A stretch of DNA of 64,000 nt, taken from Mesorhizobium qingshengii (GTDB lineage Bacteria; Pseudomonadota; Alphaproteobacteria; Rhizobiales; Rhizobiaceae). The stretch lies in assembly GCF_027563465.1 (NCBI RefSeq), contig NZ_JAPFQA010000002.1:372001-436000 (forward strand). The letters run 5' to 3'. Both the position numbers and the translations under genes were made by a program. The notes beneath the pieces were generated by a model. That model was not told the origin of the DNA. It worked only from the letters and a program-made list of their open reading frames with translations, and made no database searches. Shown one piece after another: positions 42,007 through 52,122 of this stretch (positions are counted from its first letter, which is position 1; each line of letters opens with the position of its first letter).

Positions 42007-43968
42007 TCAACGTTCGCAGCTGACGGCTGGGGTTCTGAGCGGCAAAGTCATCTTGCAGCAAGGGTAGTAGCCACCCTTGTCCTTGTCGGACTTCCTGTAG
42101 AAGCAGAGTCCAACGTCGACTGTGTCGCCCGGATCGTGGCCGGTGATGCCGATCGTGTAAGGCGTGCCGGGCGCATGCGACTGCGGGGTGGTCACCCCGA
42201 CGCCTGGCGTCCTGGACTGGGCTTTGATCGAATCGCCGCCGAAGCCGGCATGGTCATGGAGATAGAGATCGGCCTCGAGGCCCGAAGGCGTGCAGTAATA
42301 CTGGACGTCTTCAACATCGAGACACGGAGGCAGGTTGCCGGGCGGTGGGAAGTCCGGCGGGTAGAAGGGTGGCAGGTAGCCGCCCGGGATTTCTTCATAG
42401 TAGCCGGCACGGCCCTCGCAAGGATGCCAGACGGCAACGTCGCCGACATGGCCCTCGACCTCGGGGTCTTCGAAATAGCCGTCGAAGTCGACGAACCAGG
42501 AGCCGAAGGGCGGCACGTTGGCCGGCTTGACCAGCTCCCTGGGCGTGATCTGCACGCCATGCACGGCGAGCGGCCCGCCGGCGGCGAGCTGTTCGGCAAG
42601 CGCAGGATTGTCGCGCAGCTTGTCGCCGGTGTTGACCAGCGTCTGGGTACAGACCGAGGTGTCGAGATTGCCCTCCGCGTCATAGCCATATTGCAGGTCG
42701 AGACCGCCGGCCGACTGCCGGTTGCCCTGCGGGAAGCCGACGGCATATTCCTGCGGCACTTCCACCCAGACCGATTCCGTCGCCGGATCGTCCGGATTTT
42801 CGCGCCAGTAGCGGATGACCTCGCCCTTGCCGGAATCGGCGAACTGGCTGTAGTCGTAGCGGTTCTCGACCGGGCCGCGCTGGGCCAGATACATGAAGCC
42901 GCTGTTGTCGAAGGCGATGTCGGTGACGGCGTAATCCTTGTCGGCCTTGACCGTCAGTTCCCAGCGCGGGTCGCCGGCAAAGGTGCCGTCGCGGGCGATG
43001 CCCACCGACCAGATTTCCGACTTTTCGCCGACCGAATAGTAGAGCCGGCCGCCATGATAGGAGACCGCCCAGACGCGGCGTTCGTCCTGCGTGTAGCCCC
43101 AGCTGTCGGGGTCTTCGCTATCGAAGGCCGCGCCCTGGATGTCCATCACCGCGCCATCATCGGCGACCGGAGCCAGCCCATGCGCCGGGCGCCCGGCAAC
43201 GCCATGGTCGAAAGTGTCGATCAGCTTGCCGTTGGCGTCGATGCGATGGATCAGGCCGGTGTCGAGGTCGGACGCGAAGAACTGGCGATGGGTGGCGTCG
43301 AAGGTGAGATTGCCGATGCCCGGACCGCTGTTGGCGTCGATGTCGGCGAACCTGGAGACCTGGCCGGTGATGCCGTCGATCTTCCAGATGGTGCCCGGCC
43401 CGCCACCGTTTTCGGTGCCGAACTGGCCGTCCATGAAGGTGGCGCCGGCCGTGCCGCGGCGCTGCCGCTCCGGCCTTCCGTCGTTGTCGGCGTCCGGCGT
43501 GACGATGCGGATGCCGTGCAGCGAGGTGGCGCCGGCATAGAGATTGGGAACGCCGGACGGGACGCCGTCGCGCACGCCGTCGTCATAGGTGACGCCGAAC
43601 ACCTGGCCGATCTGGCCGGCCGTCACCTCGAAGGGCGGCGGCGTGAAGACGAGCTGGCCGGCGGCCGGCCCGCCAAGATGCGAGACGTCGAAGACGCGCA
43701 AGGTGGCGCGCGTCGTGTCGATGAAGGTCTCGTCGACCGGATCGACGCCGGGCGGCAGGCCCTGGTCGAAGTTGGGAATGACGGTGCCGGAAAATCCGGT
43801 CAACGCCATCGAGCCGGGATAGATGATCTGGGTCTCCTGCGCCTGGGCGGTGCCGCCCAGCCACAGGCCGACAGCGAGCGCCAGTGCCAACAATCCGCCA
43901 CCGGCATGCACGGCACGGCGCAAACGGCCGTTGAGAGAAGACACGAACGAGCCGCGGACGCGAGACAT
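42007..43968 (-). CDS. Secreted propeller-like protein with C-terminal cysteine module
   Basis: A 653-residue exported protein of unknown function. ATG 43968 follows GGGGGGAG and starts a signal peptide (basic MSRVRGSF..., hydrophobic LLALALAVGLWLG, cleavage near AQA-QE, about residue 44). Residues about 60-470 contain repeated blade-like strands (GTIWKIDGITGQVSRFADI, FFASDLDTGLIHRIDANG, VWAVSYHGGRLYYSVG), suggesting a beta-propeller. A Pro/Tyr-rich linker near 525-548 leads to residues 549-653, a cysteine module homologous to residues 269-369 of the next gene's product. Reading frames upstream of 43968 lack similarity. The two genes form an operon ended by the terminator at 38183-38214. Confidence 0.75.
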   Translation of the reverse strand: MSRVRGSFVSSLNGRLRRAVHAGGGLLALALAVGLWLGGTAQAQETQIIYPGSMALTGFSGTVIPNFDQGLPPGVDPVDETFIDTTRATLRVFDVSHLGGPAAGQLVFTPPPFEVTAGQIGQVFGVTYDDGVRDGVPSGVPNLYAGATSLHGIRIVTPDADNDGRPERQRRGTAGATFMDGQFGTENGGGPGTIWKIDGITGQVSRFADIDANSGPGIGNLTFDATHRQFFASDLDTGLIHRIDANGKLIDTFDHGVAGRPAHGLAPVADDGAVMDIQGAAFDSEDPDSWGYTQDERRVWAVSYHGGRLYYSVGEKSEIWSVGIARDGTFAGDPRWELTVKADKDYAVTDIAFDNSGFMYLAQRGPVENRYDYSQFADSGKGEVIRYWRENPDDPATESVWVEVPQEYAVGFPQGNRQSAGGLDLQYGYDAEGNLDTSVCTQTLVNTGDKLRDNPALAEQLAAGGPLAVHGVQITPRELVKPANVPPFGSWFVDFDGYFEDPEVEGHVGDVAVWHPCEGRAGYYEEIPGGYLPPFYPPDFPPPGNLPPCLDVEDVQYYCTPSGLEADLYLHDHAGFGGDSIKAQSRTPGVGVTTPQSHAPGTPYTIGITGHDPGDTVDVGLCFYRKSDKDKGGYYPCCKMTLPLRTPAVSCER

Positions 43969-44400
43969 GAAACTCCCCCCGTAGTCTACGGGAGAAACGT
44001 CCGGCGTTGCCGCGCAAATCAGGGCAAGGCGCGGCGTTCCGGCTCGTTCTTCCCTGATCGAATTGTCTGCTTTCCTCACAGTCACGATACGCCTGCTCTT
44101 ACGCAGGGTCAACGGAATCAGCGGAAAGCCCAGCGCATCGACCCCGTCCCGAAGGCGGTGGTCGCGCCGAGCTCCTGTTGTTCCCGGAGACCGCAGAGCC
44201 TCTGGGTTTCTGGTCATGGGGGCTTCCTTTCCGGGCCGCACCATGCGGCGCCTGGATGTCAGTCGCAGGCGGAGGTGGAAAGGTTCACCGATGAGGCTCC
44301 GGCACGGTGTTCCGGGCAACGGTCGAGCGGGCCCGGACGACCACAGGGACACTTGTTGTAGCGGCGGTGAAACCTGTCGTGATGAAAGCTGTGGGCGGAC
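43969..44400. other. Intergenic region upstream of the secreted-protein operon
   Basis: No gene is supported in either strand; apparent frames are low-complexity and have no ribosome-binding site. It contains GCCGCGC (44009-44015) and GCGCGGC (44029-44035), an inverted repeat, within the expected 5' leader of the 653-residue gene. The promoter is not clear. Confidence 0.4.
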
Positions 44401-44928
44401 TCAGGCCATATGGCTGATCGGACAGCGCTCGCGCACGCAGGCGGCTTCGTCGCAGACCCGGCAGACGACATTCTGGTCGTCGCCCATGTCGACCAGCGCC
44501 GGCAGAAGTTTTTCGACCAGCTGGCCCAGGCTGAGCGTTTCCTCGGGATTGAGCGCGCCAACGGCGCGCTCGATGACGCCGCGCCGTGCCGCCAGATTGC
44601 GCCCGAAGACGTCGTCGCCCTTGTCGGTGAGGCGCAGCGCCTTCGACCTGCGGTCGCCCTCGGTCCCTTCGCCGCGCAGCACCAGCCCTTGTTCGACCAG
44701 GTGATCGACCAGCCTGACGGTGGCGGAATGCGTCAAGGCGATGAAGCGCCGGAGCGTCTCGATCGACAGGCCGGGGTTCGAGCCGATCTGGATTACCGCG
44801 GCGACGGCACTCGGGCCGAGACCGGTCTCCGTGCCGAACGCCTTCTCCATCTTGTCGACGAGAGCGAGGCTCATGGCGCCAAGGATGTTTTCCAGGCGCA
44901 GCTTTTCCAGATCTCTGGTCATCACCAT
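44401..44928 (-). CDS. MarR-family regulator with cysteine-rich C-terminus
   Basis: A 175-residue MarR-type winged-helix protein: AAVIQIGSNPGLSIETLRR, LTHSATVRLVDHLVEQGLV (recognition helix) and the wing RGEGTEGDRRSKALRLTDKG. The last 20 residues contain four cysteines in the order CxxC-x4-C-x4-C (CRVCDEAACVRERC), which is unusual for MarR and could bind metal or sense redox state. A perfect 8-1-8 palindrome 18 bp upstream suggests autoregulation. It is oriented toward the secreted-protein operon but separated by 432 bp. ATG 44928 or 44922 are both possible starts. Confidence 0.85.
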   Translation of the reverse strand: MVMTRDLEKLRLENILGAMSLALVDKMEKAFGTETGLGPSAVAAVIQIGSNPGLSIETLRRFIALTHSATVRLVDHLVEQGLVLRGEGTEGDRRSKALRLTDKGDDVFGRNLAARRGVIERAVGALNPEETLSLGQLVEKLLPALVDMGDDQNVVCRVCDEAACVRERCPISHMA

Positions 44929-44946
44929 ATTCCGCCGGCGGCAATC

Positions 44947-44963
44947 CTATGCATGATGCATAG
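44947..44963. promoter_or_regulatory. Candidate MarR operator CTATGCAT-G-ATGCATAG
   Basis: Perfect 8-bp inverted repeat around one base, 18 bp upstream of the MarR-type gene. Length and symmetry match MarR-family operators. Confidence 0.65.
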
Positions 44964-45016
44964 TTAGGCCGTTTCCCGCCAGCCAGCAAGGATGGTGGAC
45001 GCCTTGCGCAGAATGC

Positions 45017-45045
45017 TTGCGCGCGGCACCGCCTGTTCTTATATA
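45017..45045 (+). promoter_or_regulatory. Candidate dnaK promoter
   Basis: TTGCGC (45017-45022) and TATATA (45040-45045) are 17 bp apart, a good housekeeping-type promoter about 120 bp before dnaK. A clear heat-shock (RpoH) element was not recognised but could coexist. Confidence 0.5.
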
Positions 45046-45165
45046 CGCGCCAAGCCGTTCGGCGCCGGAACGCCGGTAGCCGGAACGGAATTTCTTGTGA
45101 ACAGGGGCTTTCATCGGAACGCCTGTACGGGTCCTGAGAGCCTGCTTAGCGGAGAGACTAGAAAA

Positions 45166-47082
<1,917 letters not shown>

Positions 47083-47105
47083 GCCGTTTGACGGCAGGCG
47101 AAGCG

Positions 47106-47134
47106 AAAAGCCCGGCGCAAAGCCGGGCTTTTTT
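47106..47134 (+). terminator. Intrinsic terminator after dnaK
   Basis: AAAAGCCCGGC (47106-47116) and GCCGGGCTTTT (47122-47132) form an 11-bp perfect stem around GCAAA, followed by a T-run to 47134. It may limit dnaJ expression relative to dnaK. Confidence 0.92.
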
Positions 47135-47294
47135 GCAACCCCTTGCAGAAAAAGAGCGGCGCTGGCCGAAAAAATGCGGGCAAAGCCGGGGCGACACTGG
47201 CATCCCGCTTCCATCGCACCTAAATCGGAACGGCAATGCCGGCAAAAGACGCAACAATGCTTCAAGACGTTGAGCATCCGGACAGCGGGAAAAG

Positions 47295-48425
47295 ATGAAA
47301 GCTGATTTCTACGAGACGCTGGGCGTGCAAAAGGGCGCCGACGAGAAGGAGCTGAAGAGCGCTTTCCGCAAGCTCGCCATGCAGTTCCATCCCGATCGCA
47401 ATCCCGGCGATCATTCCTGCGAGCACAAGTTCAAGGAAATCAACGAAGCCTACGAGACGCTGAAGGACCCGCAGAAGCGCGCGGCATATGACCGCTTCGG
47501 TCACGCGGCGTTCGAGCAGGGCGGCATGAATGGCGGCGCGCAGGGGTTTGGCGCCGGTGGCTTTGCCGACATCTTCGAGGACATCTTCGGCGACATGATG
47601 GGCGGACGCCAGCGCCGCTCGTCGGGCGGCCGCGAGCGCGGCGCCGACCTGCGCTACAATATGGAAATCTCGCTGGAGGAAGCCTTCGCGGGAAAGACCG
47701 CGCAGATCCGCGTGCCGGCCTCGATCTCGTGCTCGGAATGCTCGGGCAGCGGCGCCAAGCCCGGCACCCAGCCGGTGACCTGCTCGATGTGCAACGGCCA
47801 CGGCAAGGTGCGCGCCACGCAGGGCTTCTTCTCGATCGAGCGCACCTGCCCGCAATGCCAGGGGCGCGGCCAGACCATCAAGGACCCATGCCCGAAATGC
47901 GCCGGCCAGGGCCGCGTCACCGAGGAGCGTTCGCTGTCGGTCAACATTCCGGCCGGCATCGAGGACGGCACCCGCATCCGCCTTGCCAACGAGGGCGAGG
48001 CCGGCCTGCGCGGCGGACCATCGGGCGACCTCTATATCTTCCTGGCGGTCAAGCCGCATGAGTTCTTCCAGCGCGACGGCGCCGATCTCTACTGCAAGGT
48101 GCCGATCTCGATGACGACGGCTGCCCTTGGCGGTTCCTTCGAGGTGACGACACTGGACGGCACCCAGACCAAGGTGAAGGTGCCGGAAGGCACCCAGAAC
48201 GGACGCCAGTTCCGCCTCAAGGGCAAGGGCATGCCGGTGCTGCGGCAGCCCAATGTCGGCGACCTCTACATCCAGACCGCGGTCGAGACGCCGCAGAACC
48301 TTTCCCGCCGCCAGCGCGAACTGCTGGAGGAGTTCGAACAGCTCTCCTCGCAGGACAATTCGCCGCAATCGAGCGGCTTTTTCGCCCGCATGAAGGATTT
48401 CTTCGAATCCTTCGGCGAGCGTTGA
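47295..48425 (+). CDS. dnaJ: Chaperone DnaJ (Hsp40)
   Basis: A 376-residue type I J-protein. The J domain (residues 1-70) holds [19 protein letters not shown], the HPD motif ([10 protein letters not shown]) and [12 protein letters not shown] Gly/Phe-rich stretch follows (about 72-115), then four CxxCxGxG-type zinc repeats ([40 protein letters not shown]) and the C-terminal substrate domain. It stimulates DnaK ATPase. GGGAAAAG precedes the ATG. Confidence 0.97.
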   Translation: MKADFYETLGVQKGADEKELKSAFRKLAMQFHPDRNPGDHSCEHKFKEINEAYETLKDPQKRAAYDRFGHAAFEQGGMNGGAQGFGAGGFADIFEDIFGDMMGGRQRRSSGGRERGADLRYNMEISLEEAFAGKTAQIRVPASISCSECSGSGAKPGTQPVTCSMCNGHGKVRATQGFFSIERTCPQCQGRGQTIKDPCPKCAGQGRVTEERSLSVNIPAGIEDGTRIRLANEGEAGLRGGPSGDLYIFLAVKPHEFFQRDGADLYCKVPISMTTAALGGSFEVTTLDGTQTKVKVPEGTQNGRQFRLKGKGMPVLRQPNVGDLYIQTAVETPQNLSRRQRELLEEFEQLSSQDNSPQSSGFFARMKDFFESFGER

Positions 48426-48587
48426 TGCAGAGGGCAAGACGCCAGGGCGAGCCGCACGAATCGGCAAGGCGTGTCGCTCTTTGGGACGCGACGAAAATTA
48501 TCTTATCCACGACATCGGCATGGCCGCGCCTTGCCTTGCGTCACCCAGGTGCTAAGTAGCTTGCGGGGAGCGCTGAGGAGAGCTTGC

Positions 48588-49193
48588 ATGACACGTGGTC
48601 CCGGACTGCGGAAGGCGCTTGCCGAAAAGTTCGACGACGAGCTCAAATTCTTCAAGGGCTGGATCGACAAGCCGAAGACGGTCGGCTCGATCGTGCCGAC
48701 CAGTTCGATCACCGCCCGCAAGATGGCCTCGATCGTCGATCCGAAATCCGGCCTGCCCGTGCTCGAGGTCGGTCCCGGCACCGGCGTCATCACCCGCGCC
48801 ATCCTGGCCCAGGGCGTGCGCCCCGAAAGCCTCTACGCGGTCGAATACAACACGGATTTCGTGCGCCACCTGCGGCGGCTCTATCCCGCCGTCAACGTCA
48901 TCGAGGGCGATGCCTTCAACCTCGACGCCACGCTTGGCGACAAGAGCGGCATGATCTTCGATTCCGTCGTTTCCGGCGTGCCGCTGCTCAACTTTCCGGT
49001 CGCCCAGCGCATCGCCTATATCGAGAGCCTGCTTGACCGCATCCCGGCCGGCCGGCCGATCGTGCAGCTGACCTATGGCCCGATGTCGCCGATACCACCC
49101 GGCCGCGGCGACTATACGGTCGAGCATTTCCATTTCGTCATCCGCAATATCCCGCCGACGCAGTTGTGGATCTACCGGCGCGGGGCGCATTAG
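48588..49193 (+). CDS. pmtA: Phospholipid N-methyltransferase
   Basis: A 201-residue SAM-dependent methyltransferase of the rhizobial/Rhodobacter PmtA type that converts phosphatidylethanolamine stepwise to phosphatidylcholine at the inner membrane. The N-terminus DDELKFFKGWIDKPKTVGSI and VPTSSITARKMAS are characteristic; the SAM motif is LPVLEVGPGTGVITRAIL. ATG 48588 follows GAGGAG; a longer reading from 48471 has no support. It lies 162 bp downstream of dnaJ, with no terminator recognised between them. Confidence 0.88.
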   Translation: MTRGPGLRKALAEKFDDELKFFKGWIDKPKTVGSIVPTSSITARKMASIVDPKSGLPVLEVGPGTGVITRAILAQGVRPESLYAVEYNTDFVRHLRRLYPAVNVIEGDAFNLDATLGDKSGMIFDSVVSGVPLLNFPVAQRIAYIESLLDRIPAGRPIVQLTYGPMSPIPPGRGDYTVEHFHFVIRNIPPTQLWIYRRGAH

Positions 49194-49226
49194 GACGCCC
49201 CGCCTTCCCTGGACCCACAAAGCAAG

Positions 49227-49292
49227 GCTCCAACACTTTGAACCTGCGCATCGTGCTCCCCCAAAATCGGCTTCGTTTTTTGGGCTGGCGCG
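49227..49292. repeat. Degenerate interspersed repeat (GCGCAT/AAAATCGG type)
   Basis: In reverse orientation this stretch (CACTTTGAACCTGCGCATCG and CCCCAAAATCGG) aligns by eye with the repeat at 55373-55465. CCCAAAA and TTTTTGGG pair, giving a possible hairpin after pmtA with a short T-run inside the arm. Confidence 0.5.
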
Positions 49293-49341
49293 TTGAATTG
49301 GGCGGGTCTTGGCTGTACCTGTCCGGGAACAAGGGGGGCCA

Positions 49342-49938
49342 ATGGCCGTGATCCCGAAAATCCTCGTCTTCGCCGGTTCTGTGCGCAGCGGCGCCTACAG
49401 CGGCAGGACCGCCGACGTGGCGCAAAAGGAGCTTGCCATGCAGGGCGCCGAGGTCACCCGCATCTCGCTTTCCGACTACCCCCTGCCGATCCTCGATGAG
49501 GACCTCGAAAAGGAAAAAGGCGTCCCAGAAAACGCCATCAAACTTGGCCGGCTGATTGCCGCCCATGACGGCGTGATGATCGCGACGCCGGAATATAACG
49601 GCTCCATCCCGCCACTGCTCAAGAACACGATCGACTGGGTGAGCCGGGTGCGCAAGGATGGCGGCCGGCCGGTCAGGCCGCTTGCTGGCAAGGTGGCCGG
49701 CCTCTGCTCGTCTTCCAACGGGCACTTTGCCGGTATCCGCTGCATCAGCCATCTGCGCGCCGTGCTGGTGCGTTGCCAGATGGAGGTGGTAACGCCGGAA
49801 TGCTCGGTGCCCGAAGGCGGCAACGCCTTCGACGAGGACGGCAATTTCCGCGACGAAAGACTGCACAAATCGATGGAGCACCTATGCCGCACGCTGATCG
49901 AAACCTCGCGCATGCTGTCCACCCGGATCGAGGCATGA
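49342..49938 (+). CDS. NADPH-dependent FMN reductase family protein
   Basis: A 198-residue flavodoxin-fold oxidoreductase. The FMN phosphate loop is [16 protein letters not shown] (residues about 9-24), and [21 protein letters not shown] is the hallmark substrate/FMN segment of the NAD(P)H:quinone/FMN reductase (ArsH/ChrR-like) group. ATG 49342 follows AAGGGGGG. Its stop overlaps the start of pyrF (ATGA), so the two are cotranslated, although no metabolic link is obvious. Confidence 0.88.
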   Translation: MAVIPKILVFAGSVRSGAYSGRTADVAQKELAMQGAEVTRISLSDYPLPILDEDLEKEKGVPENAIKLGRLIAAHDGVMIATPEYNGSIPPLLKNTIDWVSRVRKDGGRPVRPLAGKVAGLCSSSNGHFAGIRCISHLRAVLVRCQMEVVTPECSVPEGGNAFDEDGNFRDERLHKSMEHLCRTLIETSRMLSTRIEA

Positions 49939-50624
49939 CCATGAGGGATCGGCTGATCGTCGGTCTCGACGTGCCAACCGTGAAGGAAGCCGAGACGGCG
50001 GTGCGCGAGCTCGACGGCGTCGTCTCCTTCTACAAGATCGGCTATCAGCTGGCTTTCGCCGGCGGGTTGGACTTCGCCAGGGAGCTGGCCAGCGGCGGGA
50101 CAAAAGTGTTCCTCGACATGAAGCTGCTCGACATCGACCACACGGTGGCCAAGGGCGTCGAGAACATCGTCAAGATGGGCATGACCATGCTGACCATCCA
50201 CGCCTACCCGAAGGCGATGCGGGCGGCGGTGGACGCGGCGCGCGGCAGCGACCTTTGCCTGCTTGCCGTCAGCGTGCTGACCTCGATGGACGAGCAGGAC
50301 GTGATCGACGCGGGCTATGAATACGACCCGCATACGCTGGTGCTGCGGCGCTCGGAACAGGCGCTGCACGCCGGCATGGGCGGCATCGTCTGCTCGGCCG
50401 AGGAAGCGGAAGCGGTGCGCCGGATCGCCGGGCCCGACATGGCGGTGGTGACGCCGGGCATACGGCCCACAGGCAGCGACCATGGCGACCAGAAGCGCGT
50501 GGTGACGCCGGCTCAAGCGATCCGCAACGGCTCCAGCCACCTCGTCGTCGGCCGACCGATCGTCGCTGCCGCCAACAGACGCGAAGCGGCCGAAGCCATC
50601 CTCGATGAAATGCGCTCGGCCTGA
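49935..50624 (+). CDS. pyrF: Orotidine 5'-phosphate decarboxylase
   Basis: A 229-residue TIM-barrel enzyme making UMP in the last step of pyrimidine synthesis. The substrate Asp is in [15 protein letters not shown], the catalytic K-D-K-D network in [18 protein letters not shown], and the phosphate loop in [23 protein letters not shown] 49935 overlaps the upstream stop; ATG 49941 (MRDRL) is also possible. Normal length. Confidence 0.95.
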   Translation: MTMRDRLIVGLDVPTVKEAETAVRELDGVVSFYKIGYQLAFAGGLDFARELASGGTKVFLDMKLLDIDHTVAKGVENIVKMGMTMLTIHAYPKAMRAAVDAARGSDLCLLAVSVLTSMDEQDVIDAGYEYDPHTLVLRRSEQALHAGMGGIVCSAEEAEAVRRIAGPDMAVVTPGIRPTGSDHGDQKRVVTPAQAIRNGSSHLVVGRPIVAAANRREAAEAILDEMRSA

Positions 50625-50652
50625 TTTCCCAGGAACAAACTCGGAGAAAACC

Positions 50653-50940
50653 ATGCCCAAGGGATACTGGATCGCCCGCGTCGATGTGCGCGACGCCGAA
50701 GGCTACAAGGACTATGTCGCCGCCGCGAAGCTCGCCTTCGACCGCTTCGATGCCAAATTCCTGGCGCGCGGCGGCGCGCATGAAAAGGCCGAGGGGCCTG
50801 GCCGCGCCCGCAACGTCATCATCGAGTTTCCGTCGCTCGCCGCGGCGCACGACTGCTATCACTCGCCGGAGTATCAGCGCGCCGTCGCCATCCGCCAGAA
50901 GGTCGCCGACGGCGAGATCGTGCTGGTCGAGGGAGTCTAG
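50653..50940 (+). CDS. DUF1330 protein
   Basis: A 95-residue small ferredoxin-like-fold protein of the DUF1330 family, function unknown. YWIARVDVRDAEGYKDYVAA, FLARGGAHEKAEGPGRARN and CYHSPEYQRAVAIRQKVAD are the conserved family segments. GGAG precedes ATG 50653. It is 28 bp after pyrF, so probably in the same transcript. Its TAG stop interlocks with the stop of the convergent ATP-grasp gene. Confidence 0.9.
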   Translation: MPKGYWIARVDVRDAEGYKDYVAAAKLAFDRFDAKFLARGGAHEKAEGPGRARNVIIEFPSLAAAHDCYHSPEYQRAVAIRQKVADGEIVLVEGV

Positions 50941-51995
50941 GCGAAGAGCCGGTTCGCGGTGGTTTCTGCCATGGCGTCGGCAAGGCCCAGGCCCCATTGC
51001 TGGCGGCAATAGGCGCGGAAATCGAAGCAAGGCAGGCCGGGGCAGACCTCGAACTCGATGAGGTGGACGGTGTTGTCGGCCTCGACCCTGAGATCGATGG
51101 AGAACACGTCGCGCAGGCCGAGCCCCTTCATCAGCCGCTCGGCGATCGCACGGATCCTGGCGTCGGCGATCGGCTGGCCGTCGGCGACCGGGACGAGTTC
51201 CGGTTCGGCATAATGTCCAGCCGCCTTCGCCGCTTCGCCGGTTTCACCATAGAGCGCGAGGCTGTCCGCCATGGTCTGGAAATCGCCGCCGGAATCGACA
51301 AACGTGATGCCAAGCGCTTCGACGCTGACTTCCGCTGTCAGGCCAAGAAAACTCGCGCGCACATTGCGGCCGGCGACATAAGGCTGGACGACGACATCAT
51401 CGCGATAGGCCGAAAACACCCGGCGGCTGAGCTCCAATGCGTGGCCGAGATCACTGGTGCGCGAATCCGGCCAGATGCCGATCTTGGCGCCAAGCCGGTT
51501 GGGCTTGACGAACCAGCCGGCGGCAGATGCCGGTGGCTCGACCAGCCATTCGCCGTTCCGCGCCAAACCGGCCGGCGGCACCGGCAGGCCGAGCGCGCCA
51601 AGCACGGCGCCGGAGCGGAACTTGTCCTGGCAGAGCGCGAACAGCGAATCGTCGGCGCCAATCGTCTTGAAGCCGCCCAGTCTCGCCAAGGCGGGTGCTG
51701 CGCCGCCACGGAAATAGGCGACGCCGTCGGTCAGCGTCCAGACCATCGTGGCGCCGGGATTCTCGCCGGCGAGCGCCGCTGCGGCATCGTCGAGCGCGAC
51801 AGGCGTAAAAGACAGGCCGCGGGCCAGGCAAGCGGCGGCAAGCGCGTCGAACTCGCGCGCAAGGTCGGTCGACTGCGCCAGGTAGGAGGCGATTTCGGCG
51901 GCGCGCTCCGGCGCATGGCCTTCCGCGACGAGGCGGTCGAAGCAGGCCTTCTCCGGCTCATGGACAAGGATCAGTTTTGGCTTGCGGCTCGACAT
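50937..51995 (-). CDS. ATP-grasp protein, D-Ala-D-Ala ligase-like
   Basis: A 352-residue predicted ligase. A Rossmann-like start (KPKLILVHEPEKACFDRLV) leads to the ATP-grasp region: DKFRSGAVLGALGLPVPPAG, GWFVKPNRLGAKIGIWPDSR, VVQPYVAGRNVRASFLG and the metal-binding end VFSIDLRVEADNTVHLIEFE. In Ddl enzymes the final motif is EVN; here the position reads EVC (FEVCPGLPCFDFR), so a metal ligand may differ. Not a housekeeping Ddl; substrate unknown. ATG 51995 (MSSRKPK) fits best. Resembles standalone ATP-grasp genes common in rhizobia. Confidence 0.75.
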   Translation of the reverse strand: MSSRKPKLILVHEPEKACFDRLVAEGHAPERAAEIASYLAQSTDLAREFDALAAACLARGLSFTPVALDDAAAALAGENPGATMVWTLTDGVAYFRGGAAPALARLGGFKTIGADDSLFALCQDKFRSGAVLGALGLPVPPAGLARNGEWLVEPPASAAGWFVKPNRLGAKIGIWPDSRTSDLGHALELSRRVFSAYRDDVVVQPYVAGRNVRASFLGLTAEVSVEALGITFVDSGGDFQTMADSLALYGETGEAAKAAGHYAEPELVPVADGQPIADARIRAIAERLMKGLGLRDVFSIDLRVEADNTVHLIEFEVCPGLPCFDFRAYCRQQWGLGLADAMAETTANRLFA

Positions 51996-52122
51996 GAAAC
52001 GAACGATTCCCGGCGCTATGATCACCCACCATCGCACGGCCGACGCCAACGGCTTTCGCGAAACCGACCCAGGCCAGACGCCTGCGTGACAGCAGCGGAA
52101 ATCGAGGACGCCGATCGCCCGC

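Noticed and set aside
43969..44352. N-terminal extension of the 653-residue secreted protein
   Set aside because: The frame is open but has no ribosome-binding site and would bury the signal peptide; ATG 43968 has GGGGGGAG and a standard signal sequence.
41959..44361. 800-residue open frame on the plus strand
   Set aside because: Antisense of the 653-residue secreted protein; composition is that of a shadow frame, and the minus-strand gene has signal peptide, ribosome-binding site and homology to its neighbour.
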